Assembly: GCA_937969445.1 (NCBI GenBank)
Contig: CALBVZ010000176.1
Location: forward strand, 1 to 39,375
Reading direction: 5' to 3'
Source of the DNA: an uncultured Octadecabacter sp.
GTDB taxonomy: Bacteria > Pseudomonadota > Alphaproteobacteria > Rhodobacterales > Rhodobacteraceae
DNA: 39,375 bases
Shown here piece by piece: positions 1 to 7,805 of this stretch; the first letter of the stretch is position 1, and the number at the start of each line of letters is the position of its first letter. The translations under genes were made by a program, and so were the position numbers. The notes under the pieces are model-generated. The model had not been told where the DNA came from, did not search any database, and saw nothing but the letters and a program-made list of their open reading frames with translations.

Positions 1-971
1 ACGGTGCGATCCCCGACGGACGCGCCGTAGTTCACCACATAATCGCGCACAGCAGACGCCAACATCACACCGGGAATGTCATTTCCAGCAAAGCTAAGCG
101 GGCGTTCAATCGCGCCTGTCGCGGTCACGATCTGTTTGGTGCGAACGCGCCACAAGCGATGACGCGGACCGTCTTTTTTGCTCAAATGATCCGTCAAACG
201 CTCATACGCCAAGGCATAGCCATGGTCATAGACACCCGCGCCCATGCAGCGTGCCACAACGGTAACATTCGACATGGATTCAAGTGCTTGCAGGGCGTCC
301 TTAACCCAAGCATCCGCATCCAACCCGTCAATCTGTGCGCCATCTACGGGTGCACGACCACCCCAATGGGCCGTCTGTTCAACCAGCAACACGCGCGCAC
401 CCGCGCGCCCAGCAGCCAATGCAGCGGACAGGCCAGCAATGCCGCCGCCAACGACCATGACATCCACATGGGCGTAGAAGTGTTCGTAAATATCGGCGTC
501 GCGGTCTTTGGGTGCTTTGCCCAAGCCCGCAGCGTGGCGAATAATCGGCTCGTACACATGCTTCCACAGCGGGCGCGGATGGATGAACATTTTGTAATAG
601 AAGCCAGCGGGCATGAACCGCCCCAGCTTGGCGTTCACCGCACCCACATCAAACTCAAGACTCGGCCAGTGGTTCTGTGAACTTGCCTCTAGCCCTTCGA
701 ACACTTCCTGCGTGGTGACACGCTGGTTGGGCTCAAAATGCCCGTCCTTGCCAAGGTTCACCAAGCCATTGGGTTCCTCAGCGCCAGACGCAACAATGCC
801 GCGCGGGCGGTGGTATTTGAATGAACGCCCCACCAGCATCTGGTCATTGGCGATCAGCGCAGACGCTAGCGTGTCGCCCTCGTACCCGTGCATGGTTCTA
901 CCATTAAACGTAAAGCTAACGGGCGTGTCGCGGTTGATCAGCCGCCCTGCGGTGGTCAAACGTGTGCTCAT
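1..971 (-). CDS. soxA: Sarcosine oxidase alpha subunit, C-terminal part cut off by the window edge
   Basis: Large subunit of heterotetrameric sarcosine oxidase, which demethylates sarcosine to glycine, passes the methyl carbon to tetrahydrofolate and makes H2O2. The first 323 codons are visible and open to the window edge. The N-terminus has the family pattern RPRGIVASGAEEPNGLV (a ferredoxin-like region seen in SoxA), followed by a Rossmann FAD/NAD motif VVGGGIAGLSAALAAGRAGA and the segment TGAIERPL, both typical of SoxA. The ATG at 971-969 overlaps the soxD stop (ATGA), so translation is probably coupled. Full-length SoxA is about 1000 residues, so roughly the last two thirds, including the aminomethyltransferase-like domain, lie outside. 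soxG would be expected further left. Confidence 0.95.
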   Translation of the reverse strand, partial: MSTRLTTAGRLINRDTPVSFTFNGRTMHGYEGDTLASALIANDQMLVGRSFKYHRPRGIVASGAEEPNGLVNLGKDGHFEPNQRVTTQEVFEGLEASSQNHWPSLEFDVGAVNAKLGRFMPAGFYYKMFIHPRPLWKHVYEPIIRHAAGLGKAPKDRDADIYEHFYAHVDVMVVGGGIAGLSAALAAGRAGARVLLVEQTAHWGGRAPVDGAQIDGLDADAWVKDALQALESMSNVTVVARCMGAGVYDHGYALAYERLTDHLSKKDGPRHRLWRVRTKQIVTATGAIERPLSFAGNDIPGVMLASAVRDYVVNYGASVGDRT

Positions 972-1309
972 GTCGATGCCCCCCCGAATTCACGCCATGT
1001 CCAGTCGGGGCGTTTCTCTTTTATCTTTGCAACCAATTCCTTAGGCGGCGCGAGGGTTTGTGCGGGATACGTCCCGAACACCTCCAGCGTCGTCGTGCAA
1101 CGGGCCGCGTGAAACCACTTGCCGCAGCCATAGCGGTGCTGCCAGCGTTCCAGATGTACGCCCTTGGGGTTCTGGCGCACAAACAGATAGCCTTCAAACT
1201 CTTCATCAGACGCCTCTGGCCCAAACCGCTTCAGGTGCGCTTCGCCCCCTGCGTGCAGTTCGGTTTCATCAGCGTTTACGCCACAATACGGGCATTCAAG
1301 GATCAGCAT
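968..1309 (-). CDS. soxD: Sarcosine oxidase delta subunit
   Basis: Small zinc-binding subunit of heterotetrameric sarcosine oxidase, 113 residues, normal for SoxD. It starts MLILECPYCG and carries Cys6, Cys9, His58 and Cys62 at the spacing of the zinc ligands known for this subunit. The segment RYGCGKWFHAARCT and the C-terminal PDWTWREFGG are family signatures. It is followed by soxA with a 4-base overlap and lies downstream of soxB, though two small genes and an unusually long gap separate it from soxB here. Confidence 0.95.
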   Translation of the reverse strand: MLILECPYCGVNADETELHAGGEAHLKRFGPEASDEEFEGYLFVRQNPKGVHLERWQHRYGCGKWFHAARCTTTLEVFGTYPAQTLAPPKELVAKIKEKRPDWTWREFGGAST

Positions 1310-1388
1310 GGGCGGACCTCCGTAGCGGAGGCAGTGCTGCCCCCAAGTTCAAAGTGAAGGGGCAAATTCAGGCAACGCACGGGCTTAG

Positions 1389-1410
1389 GGGCGGGGTTTG
1401 CGCCCCGCCC
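1389..1410. repeat. GC-rich perfect hairpin between soxD and the small membrane-protein gene
   Basis: GGGCGGGG (1389-1396) and CCCCGCCC (1403-1410) form an 8-bp perfect stem with a 6-base loop. No T-run follows on either strand, so it is not a standard intrinsic terminator. Lying inside the sox operon, it could act as an attenuator, an mRNA-stability hairpin or an extragenic palindromic repeat that modulates soxDA relative to soxB. The role is inference. Confidence 0.6.
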
Positions 1411-1438
1411 TGTAAGACTTAACCGTGAGTGGTGTTCA

Positions 1439-1657
1439 TTATTCTGTAGGCGCAGGTGCCGTTTCAGCAGCGGGCGCGTTGGTGCTTGGGTCTTGTTCAA
1501 GCGGCACGGCAGCGCCCCCGAAGACAGCGTAAAGCACGACGAGCACGATAACGGTGCCAACGAGGATAAGCCCCAAGCCCCCCGTACCCGACCCCGTGTT
1601 ATGGGGAATGCGGTGCGACCGGTCTGGCGCAGGTTTCGAGAAGTCGTAGTCAGCCAT
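1439..1657 (-). CDS. Small single-pass membrane protein of the sox operon
   Basis: 72 residues of unknown function. A charged, proline-rich N-terminus (MADYDFSKPAPDRSHR) is followed by one hydrophobic helix at about residues 27-48 (GLGLILVGTVIVLVVLYAVFGG) and an acidic, alanine/proline-rich tail. This suggests an inner-membrane protein with the N-terminus in the cytoplasm. A strong ribosome-binding site (CAGGAGGACTTGAA before ATG) supports a real gene. It lies between soxB and soxD on the same strand, so it is probably co-transcribed. The 238 bases upstream (1658-1895) hold no supportable gene. Confidence 0.75.
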   Translation of the reverse strand: MADYDFSKPAPDRSHRIPHNTGSGTGGLGLILVGTVIVLVVLYAVFGGAAVPLEQDPSTNAPAAETAPAPTE

Positions 1658-1895
1658 TTCAAGTCCTCCTGTTTCCGGCGTTTTGGAACCTCCAGAATGG
1701 AAAACGTCGACAAAATGTCCCGAGAGCGCGAAGCGCGGCAGGGTATTTTGGCGACAATCAGGTTCCGAAACGCCTTTGGTGAGGAGAGAATGGCGGGATT
1801 TACGCGCGTTGGAATATGAGCGGAAAACGCCGGAGCGTTTGGGCGAGAGCTGGCCGTTTGGTTTACATTGGGTCGGCTAGAGTTTGCCAAGCGGA

Positions 1896-2462
1896 TCAAC
1901 ATAAGCAGCCGCCCCCGAACAAAAGGTCTCCAAAGCCCCATTGAATGGTTCCAACTGAAAGCATGACAGCTTGAGTTCGAGAACGGGTCAAATTTACCTT
2001 GGTGATTTGTGTCTCTGCGTCAAAACGCTGAATTGCTACAGCATCGGCAGTTTCAGCTACTTTCTCCAAGCCATTCAAATCTATTTCTTTGAAGCTTTCC
2101 ATCTCAACGATTGAGGCAATCTTCGAAATATGAATTGGGACCGCTTGACCTCTGGCAACTATGTCAGCCTTTAACTCAGACGCTATTAAGGCAATCCTCT
2201 CATGTGCCAATGCTACCATGTCACTTGTTAACTTTGTCTGCTTTGAAGCAAGCGCATCGCTCTCGATTTGGCCTATTGGAAGTTGCTGAACATGAGGTAC
2301 CATCAGGTAGTAGGCACCGACAATTGCAACCAGCAATGCGCCAAGACGTTGAAACATGTCACCATCCCCGCCACCCGCTGCAGTAATTGTTAAGGCCAGC
2401 CAAATGATGCATCCAAGCATCCAGAAACCATCAACTGGATCAATTGACTTTAGCGTACCCAT
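1896..2462 (-). CDS. Hypothetical two-helix membrane protein inserted in the sox operon
   Basis: 188 residues, not recognised. Two hydrophobic helices lie near the N-terminus (about residues 14-29, WMLGCIIWLALTITAA, and 38-56, RLGALLVAIVGAYYLMVPH). A long polar, probably helical region rich in Ala, Lys, Glu and Ile follows (about 60-165), then a Gly/Cys tail. Start chosen at the ATG at 2462, which shares a base with the soxB stop (TGATG), implying translational coupling. Base composition is visibly more AT-rich than soxB and soxD, and the usual soxB-soxD neighbourhood lacks such a gene, so recent insertion is plausible. It could be a small membrane-anchored coiled-coil protein; no function is proposed. 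Confidence 0.6.
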   Translation of the reverse strand: MGTLKSIDPVDGFWMLGCIIWLALTITAAGGGDGDMFQRLGALLVAIVGAYYLMVPHVQQLPIGQIESDALASKQTKLTSDMVALAHERIALIASELKADIVARGQAVPIHISKIASIVEMESFKEIDLNGLEKVAETADAVAIQRFDAETQITKVNLTRSRTQAVMLSVGTIQWGFGDLLFGGGCLC

Positions 2463-3706
2463 CAATGCGCCACCCCCGCCGCAACGCTCTCGTCGATAAA
2501 CTTGCCCTCACGGAAGCGGTACATCGAAAACTCATCCGTTAGCGGTGACGCGCCTTTGGCCATCAGTTCGGCCATCGCAAATCCGGACCCCGGAATGGCC
2601 TTAAAGCCCCCCGTGCCCCAGCCGCAGTTCACGAACACACCCTCAATTGGTGTCTTGGACAGGATCGGGGAACGATCCCCCGTCACATCCACAATACCGC
2701 CCCACTGACGCAGCATTTTCAGGCGCGACAGAATCGGGAAGGTCTCGTTCAACGCCCGCACAGTTTCCTCAACATGATGGAACGATCCGCGCTGGGTGTA
2801 GTTGTTGAACCCATCTGTGCCGCCACCAATCACCATTTCGCCCTTATCGGACTGGGACAGATAGCCGTGCACCGTGTTCGCCATCACGACGATATCCATG
2901 CAGGGTTTAATCGGCTCAGACACCAACGCCTGCAACGCGACACTTTCCATCGGCAAACGGAAACCCGCCATATCCGCCAGATGGCTTGCATGCCCTGCAA
3001 CAACCATCCCCAGTTTGTCACAATCAATCGCACCCTTGGTGGTATCAACGCCAACGACCTTGCCGCCCTCAGTGCGCACATTGGTGACTTCGCATTGCTG
3101 GATAATGTCCATGCCCATATCAGAACACGCCCGCGCATAGCCCCAAGCCACCGCATCGTGACGCGCTGTGCCGCCCCGTTCCTGCCACAAGCCACCCAGA
3201 ACCGGATAGCGCGGCCCCTCGATGTTCATGATCGGGCAGAGTTCCTTCACACGCGCGGGCGTAATCCACTCCGTACTAACTCCCTGCAACGCGTTGGCAT
3301 GTGCCGTACGCTTATAGCCGCGCACCTCATGATGGGTCTGGGCCAGCATGATCACACCACGTGGGGAAAACATGACGTTGTAGTTCAGATCCTGCGACAT
3401 CGTCTCATACAGGCTGCGGGACTTCTCATAGATCGCCGCCGACGGGTCTTGCAGATAGTTGGAGCGAATGATGGTCGTGTTGCGCCCTGTGTTGCCGCCG
3501 CCAAGCCAGCCCTTTTCGATGATCGCCACATTGGTGATGCCGTAATGCTTGCCCAAGTGCCACGCCGTCGCCAATCCATGGCCACCGGCCCCAACGATAA
3601 TGGCGTCGTATTTCTTCTTTGGCGTGGGGCTGCGCCAATGGCGTTCCCATCCTGAATGGTAACGTGTGGCTTCACGGGCAATGGCAAAAGCGGAAAAGCG
3701 GCGCAT
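2462..3706 (-). CDS. soxB: Sarcosine oxidase beta subunit
   Basis: Catalytic flavin subunit of heterotetrameric sarcosine oxidase, 414 residues, normal length. It has the FAD-binding DAO-fold motif IIVGAGGHGLATAWHLG (about 37-52), the segment LGGGNTGRNTTIIRSNYL (about 68-85) and GTARHDAVAWGYARA. The histidine in RHD (about 183) sits where the beta subunit carries covalent FMN. The C-terminal CGWGTGGFKAIPGSG is typical of the family. An AGGGG ribosome-binding site precedes the ATG. It heads the operon soxB - two small genes - soxD - soxA and diverges from ccmI across about 170 bases. Confidence 0.96.
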   Translation of the reverse strand: MRRFSAFAIAREATRYHSGWERHWRSPTPKKKYDAIIVGAGGHGLATAWHLGKHYGITNVAIIEKGWLGGGNTGRNTTIIRSNYLQDPSAAIYEKSRSLYETMSQDLNYNVMFSPRGVIMLAQTHHEVRGYKRTAHANALQGVSTEWITPARVKELCPIMNIEGPRYPVLGGLWQERGGTARHDAVAWGYARACSDMGMDIIQQCEVTNVRTEGGKVVGVDTTKGAIDCDKLGMVVAGHASHLADMAGFRLPMESVALQALVSEPIKPCMDIVVMANTVHGYLSQSDKGEMVIGGGTDGFNNYTQRGSFHHVEETVRALNETFPILSRLKMLRQWGGIVDVTGDRSPILSKTPIEGVFVNCGWGTGGFKAIPGSGFAMAELMAKGASPLTDEFSMYRFREGKFIDESVAAGVAH

Positions 3707-3876
3707 GTCTGTCCCCTCGACATTGAATCATCTTCTTATTCTTCTGGGCCGTGTGGGAAAAAAGAGGATACTCGCAGCGGCACATGGACACCAGTTTGCG
3801 ACACGCGCCCATTGGCCGCAACACTTCACGCGATTGTCCCTTTTTTCGGACGCGCCAAACGACTACATCTTGCAGA

Positions 3877-5100
3877 ATGAACAGCGAATTTATCATTTTC
3901 GGGCTGACATGTGTGGTGCTTGGTGTACTGGCAGTTGGCGCAGTGCTCACCCCGCTTTGGCGCGGGGGCGCCACTGAGGTCGCCAAAGACACAGACATCA
4001 ACATTTACCGCGACCAACTGCTGGAAGTTGAACGTGACTTGGCGCGGGGCGTGCTGGATGAGGCTGAGGCCGAGCGTACACGCACCGAGATTTCACGTCG
4101 TTTGTTGACGGCAGACACCAATGCACGCGCCGACGCCACAGGCGCCCCACAAGGAATGAGCCGTGCCGTGGCGTTTACATTGGCCGCGGCATTGCTGACG
4201 GGGACTGGTTTTCTGTACTGGGAACTTGGTGCTGCAGGTTACGGCGATGTTCCACGCGCTGAACGCATAGCGATTGCCGAAGAACGCCGCGCCAACCGCC
4301 CATCCCAGCTTGAAGCAGAAGCTGACAGCCCCGAATTCGACTCCATCTCATTGGCTGAACCTGAGACCGCAGAAATCCTGCAAGCTTTGCGCGCGGCAGC
4401 GTTTGAACGTCCCGATGCCGTGCAAGGTTGGGCCTACCTCGCGCAGGTTGAGGCCAGTGTCGGAAACATGCAGCGCGCTGCCCGTGCGCAGGAACGGACC
4501 ATCGCACTGCTCGAGGACAGAGCCATTGAAGCCGACTACGTTCGCTTGCTCGATTTCCTAGTGATCGGCACGCAGGGCTACGTGTCACCCGAAGCGGAAA
4601 CAATCACGGTGCGTATTTTGCAAAATAATCCAGAAAGCACCCCTGCACTGTATTATGCGGGGCTGCTTTATGCGCAGAACGACCGCCCTGATCGCGCCTT
4701 TAACTTCTGGCGCAATGTGGTGGAGAACGGCGACCCTGATACGATGCATTGGAATTTCGCCGCGGGCCAGATTTCCGACGTGGCAGCGCAATTGGGCATG
4801 GATTACGCCCTGCCCGATCAACGCGGCCCGACCAACGCTGACCTTGAAGCCGCCGAAGCGCTGAGCCCAGAAGAGCGCCAGCAAATGATCCAAGGCATGG
4901 TTGGCCAGCTGGCAGATCGCCTCGCATCCGAGGGCGGCCCACCACAAGATTGGGCGCGCTTAATTTCATCGCTTGCGATATTGGGCGAAGATGAAACCGC
5001 ATTAACGGTACTTAATGAGGCCGAGACAATTTTTGGCGCTGATATTCAAGCCGTACAAATCGTCCGCCGCGCCGCACAAGATGCAGGCCTGACCGAATGA
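3877..5100 (+). CDS. ccmI: c-type cytochrome biogenesis protein CcmI (CycH)
   Basis: Membrane component of System I cytochrome c maturation that presents apocytochrome c for haem ligation. 407 residues from the ATG at 3877. An in-frame extension to 3751 exists, but the protein homology and the first helix start at MNSEFIIFGL. Two transmembrane helices (about residues 5-27 and 94-113) flank a cytoplasmic loop containing the family signature YRDQLLEVERDLARGVL, followed by a periplasmic TPR-like domain (about 150-400, including AAAFERPDAVQGWAYLAQVE and ALYYAGLLYAQNDRPDRAF). It overlaps ruvX by four bases (ATGA). Confidence 0.93.
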   Translation: MNSEFIIFGLTCVVLGVLAVGAVLTPLWRGGATEVAKDTDINIYRDQLLEVERDLARGVLDEAEAERTRTEISRRLLTADTNARADATGAPQGMSRAVAFTLAAALLTGTGFLYWELGAAGYGDVPRAERIAIAEERRANRPSQLEAEADSPEFDSISLAEPETAEILQALRAAAFERPDAVQGWAYLAQVEASVGNMQRAARAQERTIALLEDRAIEADYVRLLDFLVIGTQGYVSPEAETITVRILQNNPESTPALYYAGLLYAQNDRPDRAFNFWRNVVENGDPDTMHWNFAAGQISDVAAQLGMDYALPDQRGPTNADLEAAEALSPEERQQMIQGMVGQLADRLASEGGPPQDWARLISSLAILGEDETALTVLNEAETIFGADIQAVQIVRRAAQDAGLTE

Positions 5101-5573
5101 TATTTGAAGACGTCATAGAATTTGCAGACGCCCTACCCAGCTATGCCCCGCTTGCGGGACTTGACCTTGGCACCAAAACCATTGGCGTTGCTGTGTCTGA
5201 TGCAATGCTGACCATTGCTTCGCCGCTTGAAACGATCAAACGAACCAAGTTTCAGGCCGATGCCACGCGCTTGTTTGAAATCACCGCGCATCGCAACGTG
5301 GCGGGCATCGTGCTTGGCTTGCCGCGCAATATGGACGGCTCTGAAGGGCCGCGTGCGCAATCCACTCGCGCGTTCGCTCGCAATCTGGCCCGTCTGACCG
5401 AGCTGCCGATCACCTACTGGGACGAACGCCTGTCTTCCGTGGCCGCTGATCGTGCCATGCTTGAGGCTGACCTGTCCCGCAAACGCCGCGCTGAACGCAT
5501 CGACAACGTTGCTGCGGGCATCATCCTACAAGGCCTACTTGATCGCCTTGGCCATTTGCGCAGCACGTCATGA
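5097..5573 (+). CDS. ruvX: Putative pre-16S rRNA nuclease / Holliday-junction-resolvase fold protein RuvX (YqgF)
   Basis: 158-residue RNase H-like nuclease of the YqgF family, implicated in 16S rRNA 5'-end maturation. The motifs are in order: GLDLGTKTIGVAVSD (about 22-36, first catalytic Asp), IVLGLPRNMDGSEGP (about 71-85), YWDERLSS (Glu in the active site) and RIDNVAAGIILQGLLD (final Asp). It overlaps ccmI at the start and the DUF1289 gene at the stop, each by four bases, so the three are one operon. Confidence 0.95.
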   Translation: MIFEDVIEFADALPSYAPLAGLDLGTKTIGVAVSDAMLTIASPLETIKRTKFQADATRLFEITAHRNVAGIVLGLPRNMDGSEGPRAQSTRAFARNLARLTELPITYWDERLSSVAADRAMLEADLSRKRRAERIDNVAAGIILQGLLDRLGHLRSTS

Positions 5574-5809
5574 CGGACAATACGGACGACATCTGGAAGC
5601 GTGCAGAAATCGAAAGCCCCTGCATAAAGATCTGCGTGATCCATCCAGAATCGCGCCTGTGCACAGGCTGTTTGCGCTCGATCGATGAAATTGGCGCATG
5701 GTCCAACTTGTCAGGTGATGCCCGCAAAGCGGTGATGGACGACCTCCCCAACCGCACAAAGCTGATCACCAAACGGCGCGGAGGCCGCGCGGCGCGCCTT
5801 AAGGGATAA
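5570..5809 (+). CDS. DUF1289 family cysteine-rich protein
   Basis: 79 residues. The signature SPCIKICVIHPESRLCTGC (Cys at about 18, 22, 31, 34), followed by LRSIDEIGAWSNLS, identifies DUF1289. The four cysteines suggest a metal or Fe-S site; function is not established. A basic tail (TKRRGGRAARLKG) could contact nucleic acid (inference). The ATGA overlap with ruvX indicates co-translation. Confidence 0.9.
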   Translation: MTDNTDDIWKRAEIESPCIKICVIHPESRLCTGCLRSIDEIGAWSNLSGDARKAVMDDLPNRTKLITKRRGGRAARLKG

Positions 5810-5871
5810 ATGGCGGGGTTGCGCCTTCTTTAGGGGAACTCTCGATGCAGCGGTTGCCAGCTCTGACGTAT

Positions 5872-6747
5872 CTAAAGTTTGACCAAGTCAAGCTTGTCGG
5901 GGTTGCGCATGACATAAATCCACGCAATCTTCCCGCTTCGATCCGGAACGAGCGTTGTGATGGAATCCAATAGACCCGACTGATAGCGCAGCAAAGCGGG
6001 CTTAGCATTTACCATCGACATTTGGCTCGTCCAACCCGGTTCATCTTTCGCTTTTTCGTACAATGCTCGGAACACCATCATAATCTCGTTCCCGCCACAC
6101 AAAGGACGCCGCGCTGCGCGTTTCTTGGCTCCGCCATCCGTAATAGCAACGGCATCAGGCGTGAGAAGCGATAACGCAGTGTCAAAGTCCTCCGTCATGA
6201 TTGCCATGAAGAAACGTTGGCTTAGGTCAGCGACCTCTGCAGGCGTCGCATCAAAACGAGGACCAGAGTCCTGCAACTTCTTTTGCGACCTGCTGACAAG
6301 TTGGCGGCAAGCAGCTTCGGTTGTTCCAAGAGTGCCGGCGATCTCCGAGTAACTGGCATCGAACGCTTCCCTGAGAATGAATGCCGCGCGTTCTTTTTCG
6401 GTGAGACGTTCCATAGCCCACAGCAATGCCAATTCGCATTCTTGAGCCAATTCAAAGTGATGTTCAGGCTCTTGAGGGTCCGATTGAATTATGGGTTCGG
6501 GCAGCCACGGACCGACATAGATTTCCCGTTGCCTATGGGCGGACCGTAAAACGTCGATTGCAATATTTGTGGCAACCCTGCGCAGCCAAGCGGCGGGATT
6601 GTCGATTTTATCAATGTCGGCGGCGGCCCACTTTAGCCAGGTGTCCTGCACGACGTCTTCCGCACCGGAACGTTCGCCAAGCATGCGGTAGCAAAGCGAC
6701 AACAGTTTCGTGCGTTCGGCTTCAAATATGTTTGTAACCATATTCAT
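5872..6747 (-). CDS. ECF41-group RNA polymerase sigma factor with SnoaL-like C-terminal domain
   Basis: 291 residues. Region sigma2 (about 7-75, ending ATNIAIDVLRSAHRQRE) recognises -10 elements and sigma4 (about 105-158, with SYSEIAGTLGTTEAACRQLVSRSQKKL as helix-turn-helix) recognises -35 elements. An NTF2/SnoaL-like domain follows (about 170-291). Three hallmark motifs of the ECF41 group are visible: WLPEP (81-85) in the linker, TDGGAKK (203-209) and NPDKL (282-286). Members of this group have no anti-sigma factor; the C-terminal domain itself tunes activity. Its start overlaps the upstream CMD-like gene by four bases. A matching ECF41 promoter lies at 7701-7727, so autoregulation is likely. 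Confidence 0.95.
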   Translation of the reverse strand: MNMVTNIFEAERTKLLSLCYRMLGERSGAEDVVQDTWLKWAAADIDKIDNPAAWLRRVATNIAIDVLRSAHRQREIYVGPWLPEPIIQSDPQEPEHHFELAQECELALLWAMERLTEKERAAFILREAFDASYSEIAGTLGTTEAACRQLVSRSQKKLQDSGPRFDATPAEVADLSQRFFMAIMTEDFDTALSLLTPDAVAITDGGAKKRAARRPLCGGNEIMMVFRALYEKAKDEPGWTSQMSMVNAKPALLRYQSGLLDSITTLVPDRSGKIAWIYVMRNPDKLDLVKL

Positions 6748-7286
6748 GCGCGAGCTGGGACCTGAATTGTTTCATCGCTGATTTGGACACTGCTACAGAT
6801 CTGGGCAAAACCCAACCCGCGTTTCAAAACCGGATATATTCGCCCACTTGATGCGGCAAAAGAAGCCGCCGTGACAGCAGCGGGGCCGAAACGCCTGTCG
6901 ATTTCGGTCCTAAGATCTTCCAGCTCGATCGAATCTGCAATCGCGGCTTGAGCAAACCGAAACCCAAGCCCAACATCGCCTGCTGCGGCCGCATCACCCT
7001 GGAGACAAAGAACAAGCTGATCTTTTGGGACCGCTGCCTCAAGTGCCATATCGACGATAAGCTGCACACATGGCCCGCAGTCTCCTTCCTGTGTCGACCC
7101 CAACATAGCGCCCGCCCAGACGTTTCGTGCCGCCTTAGGGCCCTGAAACTGAGTGTACAGCGGGAGCAAAGACAGCCGCACACCAGCCTCCGTAGACGTC
7201 TCAACAACGTGAGACATGTAGCTGGTGTCATAGCTGTAACGTTTCGCGAATTTCCGTATACCCATCTTCAAAAAATACCGGATCAT
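6744..7286 (-). CDS. Carboxymuconolactone decarboxylase / AhpD-like protein
   Basis: 180 residues, helical AhpD-like fold. The motif EGDCGPCVQLIVDMA carries the Cys70-x2-Cys73 pair found in AhpD-type peroxidase or disulfide-reducing members; a downstream helix region AAVTAASFAASSGRIYPVLKRGLG follows. ECF41 sigma factors are typically encoded beside exactly this class (carboxymuconolactone decarboxylase, oxidoreductase or epimerase), making it the likely physiological target of the sigma factor. The start at 7286 is the ATG overlapping the upstream membrane-protein stop. The substrate is unknown; the CxxC suggests thiol redox chemistry. Confidence 0.88.
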   Translation of the reverse strand: MIRYFLKMGIRKFAKRYSYDTSYMSHVVETSTEAGVRLSLLPLYTQFQGPKAARNVWAGAMLGSTQEGDCGPCVQLIVDMALEAAVPKDQLVLCLQGDAAAAGDVGLGFRFAQAAIADSIELEDLRTEIDRRFGPAAVTAASFAASSGRIYPVLKRGLGFAQICSSVQISDETIQVPARA

Positions 7287-7669
7287 GACTGTTTCCCATC
7301 CGCTTGAATATTGATTGCCGCGAAGAACGCGAGAAATGCTGGCATTTGAATGCCGAGCAGGTTCGTAAGCGCAACAATGTCGAGAGGAGCACCGCGGTGA
7401 ATCCACATCCAGATGTGTAACATCCCATGTAAGACAAGCCATCCAGCCCCACACACCCCAACTGATTTGTTGTTTTTGAGGCCAGCCCAGAGCAATATTC
7501 CACCGCTCAACAAGTAGGCAAGCGCGATATCCTGCGCAAAATGAAAATTGAGCGGGCCCGTAAGAACCACGCCTGGAACGTTTTCATACCAATGCTGCGT
7601 GGCACCCCCAATATAGGCAGCGGTCACCAAAGACAGTCCACCAACGCCCAATAAAATTTGTCTTTGCAT
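7283..7669 (-). CDS. Four-helix integral membrane protein, first gene of the ECF41 operon
   Basis: 128 residues with about four hydrophobic helices (residues 5-22, 45-66, 70-90, 97-120). Function unknown. Conserved-looking polar residues include the HWYEN, HFAQD and HGMLHIWMWIHRG segments; several histidines in or near helices could bind metal or haem (inference). The start at 7669 is preferred over the ATG at 7684 because GGAG lies at correct spacing before it. It overlaps the CMD-like gene by four bases and sits directly behind the ECF41 promoter, so it belongs to the sigma regulon. Confidence 0.75.
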   Translation of the reverse strand: MQRQILLGVGGLSLVTAAYIGGATQHWYENVPGVVLTGPLNFHFAQDIALAYLLSGGILLWAGLKNNKSVGVCGAGWLVLHGMLHIWMWIHRGAPLDIVALTNLLGIQMPAFLAFFAAINIQADGKQS

Positions 7670-7700
7670 CACATCTCCAATCATTAGATTTCAGAGATAT

Positions 7701-7727
7701 GACGATCCGGCCGGGCTTTTTGTGACA
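7701..7727 (-). promoter_or_regulatory. ECF41-type promoter (TGTCACA - 16 bp - CGTC)
   Basis: On the minus strand TGTCACA (7727-7721) is followed after exactly 16 bases by CGTC (7704-7701), about 30 bases before the first start codon of the operon. This is the promoter signature reported for ECF41 sigma factors. It implies that the sigma factor at 5872-6747 drives its own operon. Confidence 0.88.
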
Positions 7728-7805
7728 TCCAATTGGCACATTAATGCAAATCTTGAAGCGAATTGTGCGAATTGTCACAAAGTCCCGCACACTGAACTTT
7801 CCTAC

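Noticed and set aside
159-680. Long plus-strand open frames over 159-680 and 613-1044
   Set aside because: They lie antisense to soxA, whose protein is unmistakable in the minus frame that runs to the window edge.
1303-1941. Long minus-strand open frame across 1303-1941
   Set aside because: It runs in another frame across the spacer and the 72-residue gene, has low-complexity Ser/Arg/Pro composition and no ribosome-binding site.
2774-3655. 293-codon plus-strand open frame
   Set aside because: Antisense to soxB; His/Arg-rich composition typical of a mirror frame of a GC-rich gene.
7773-7779. A second TGTCACA, on the plus strand, near the ECF41 operon
   Set aside because: No CGTC follows at 16 bases and no plus-strand gene starts downstream, so it is not called a promoter.
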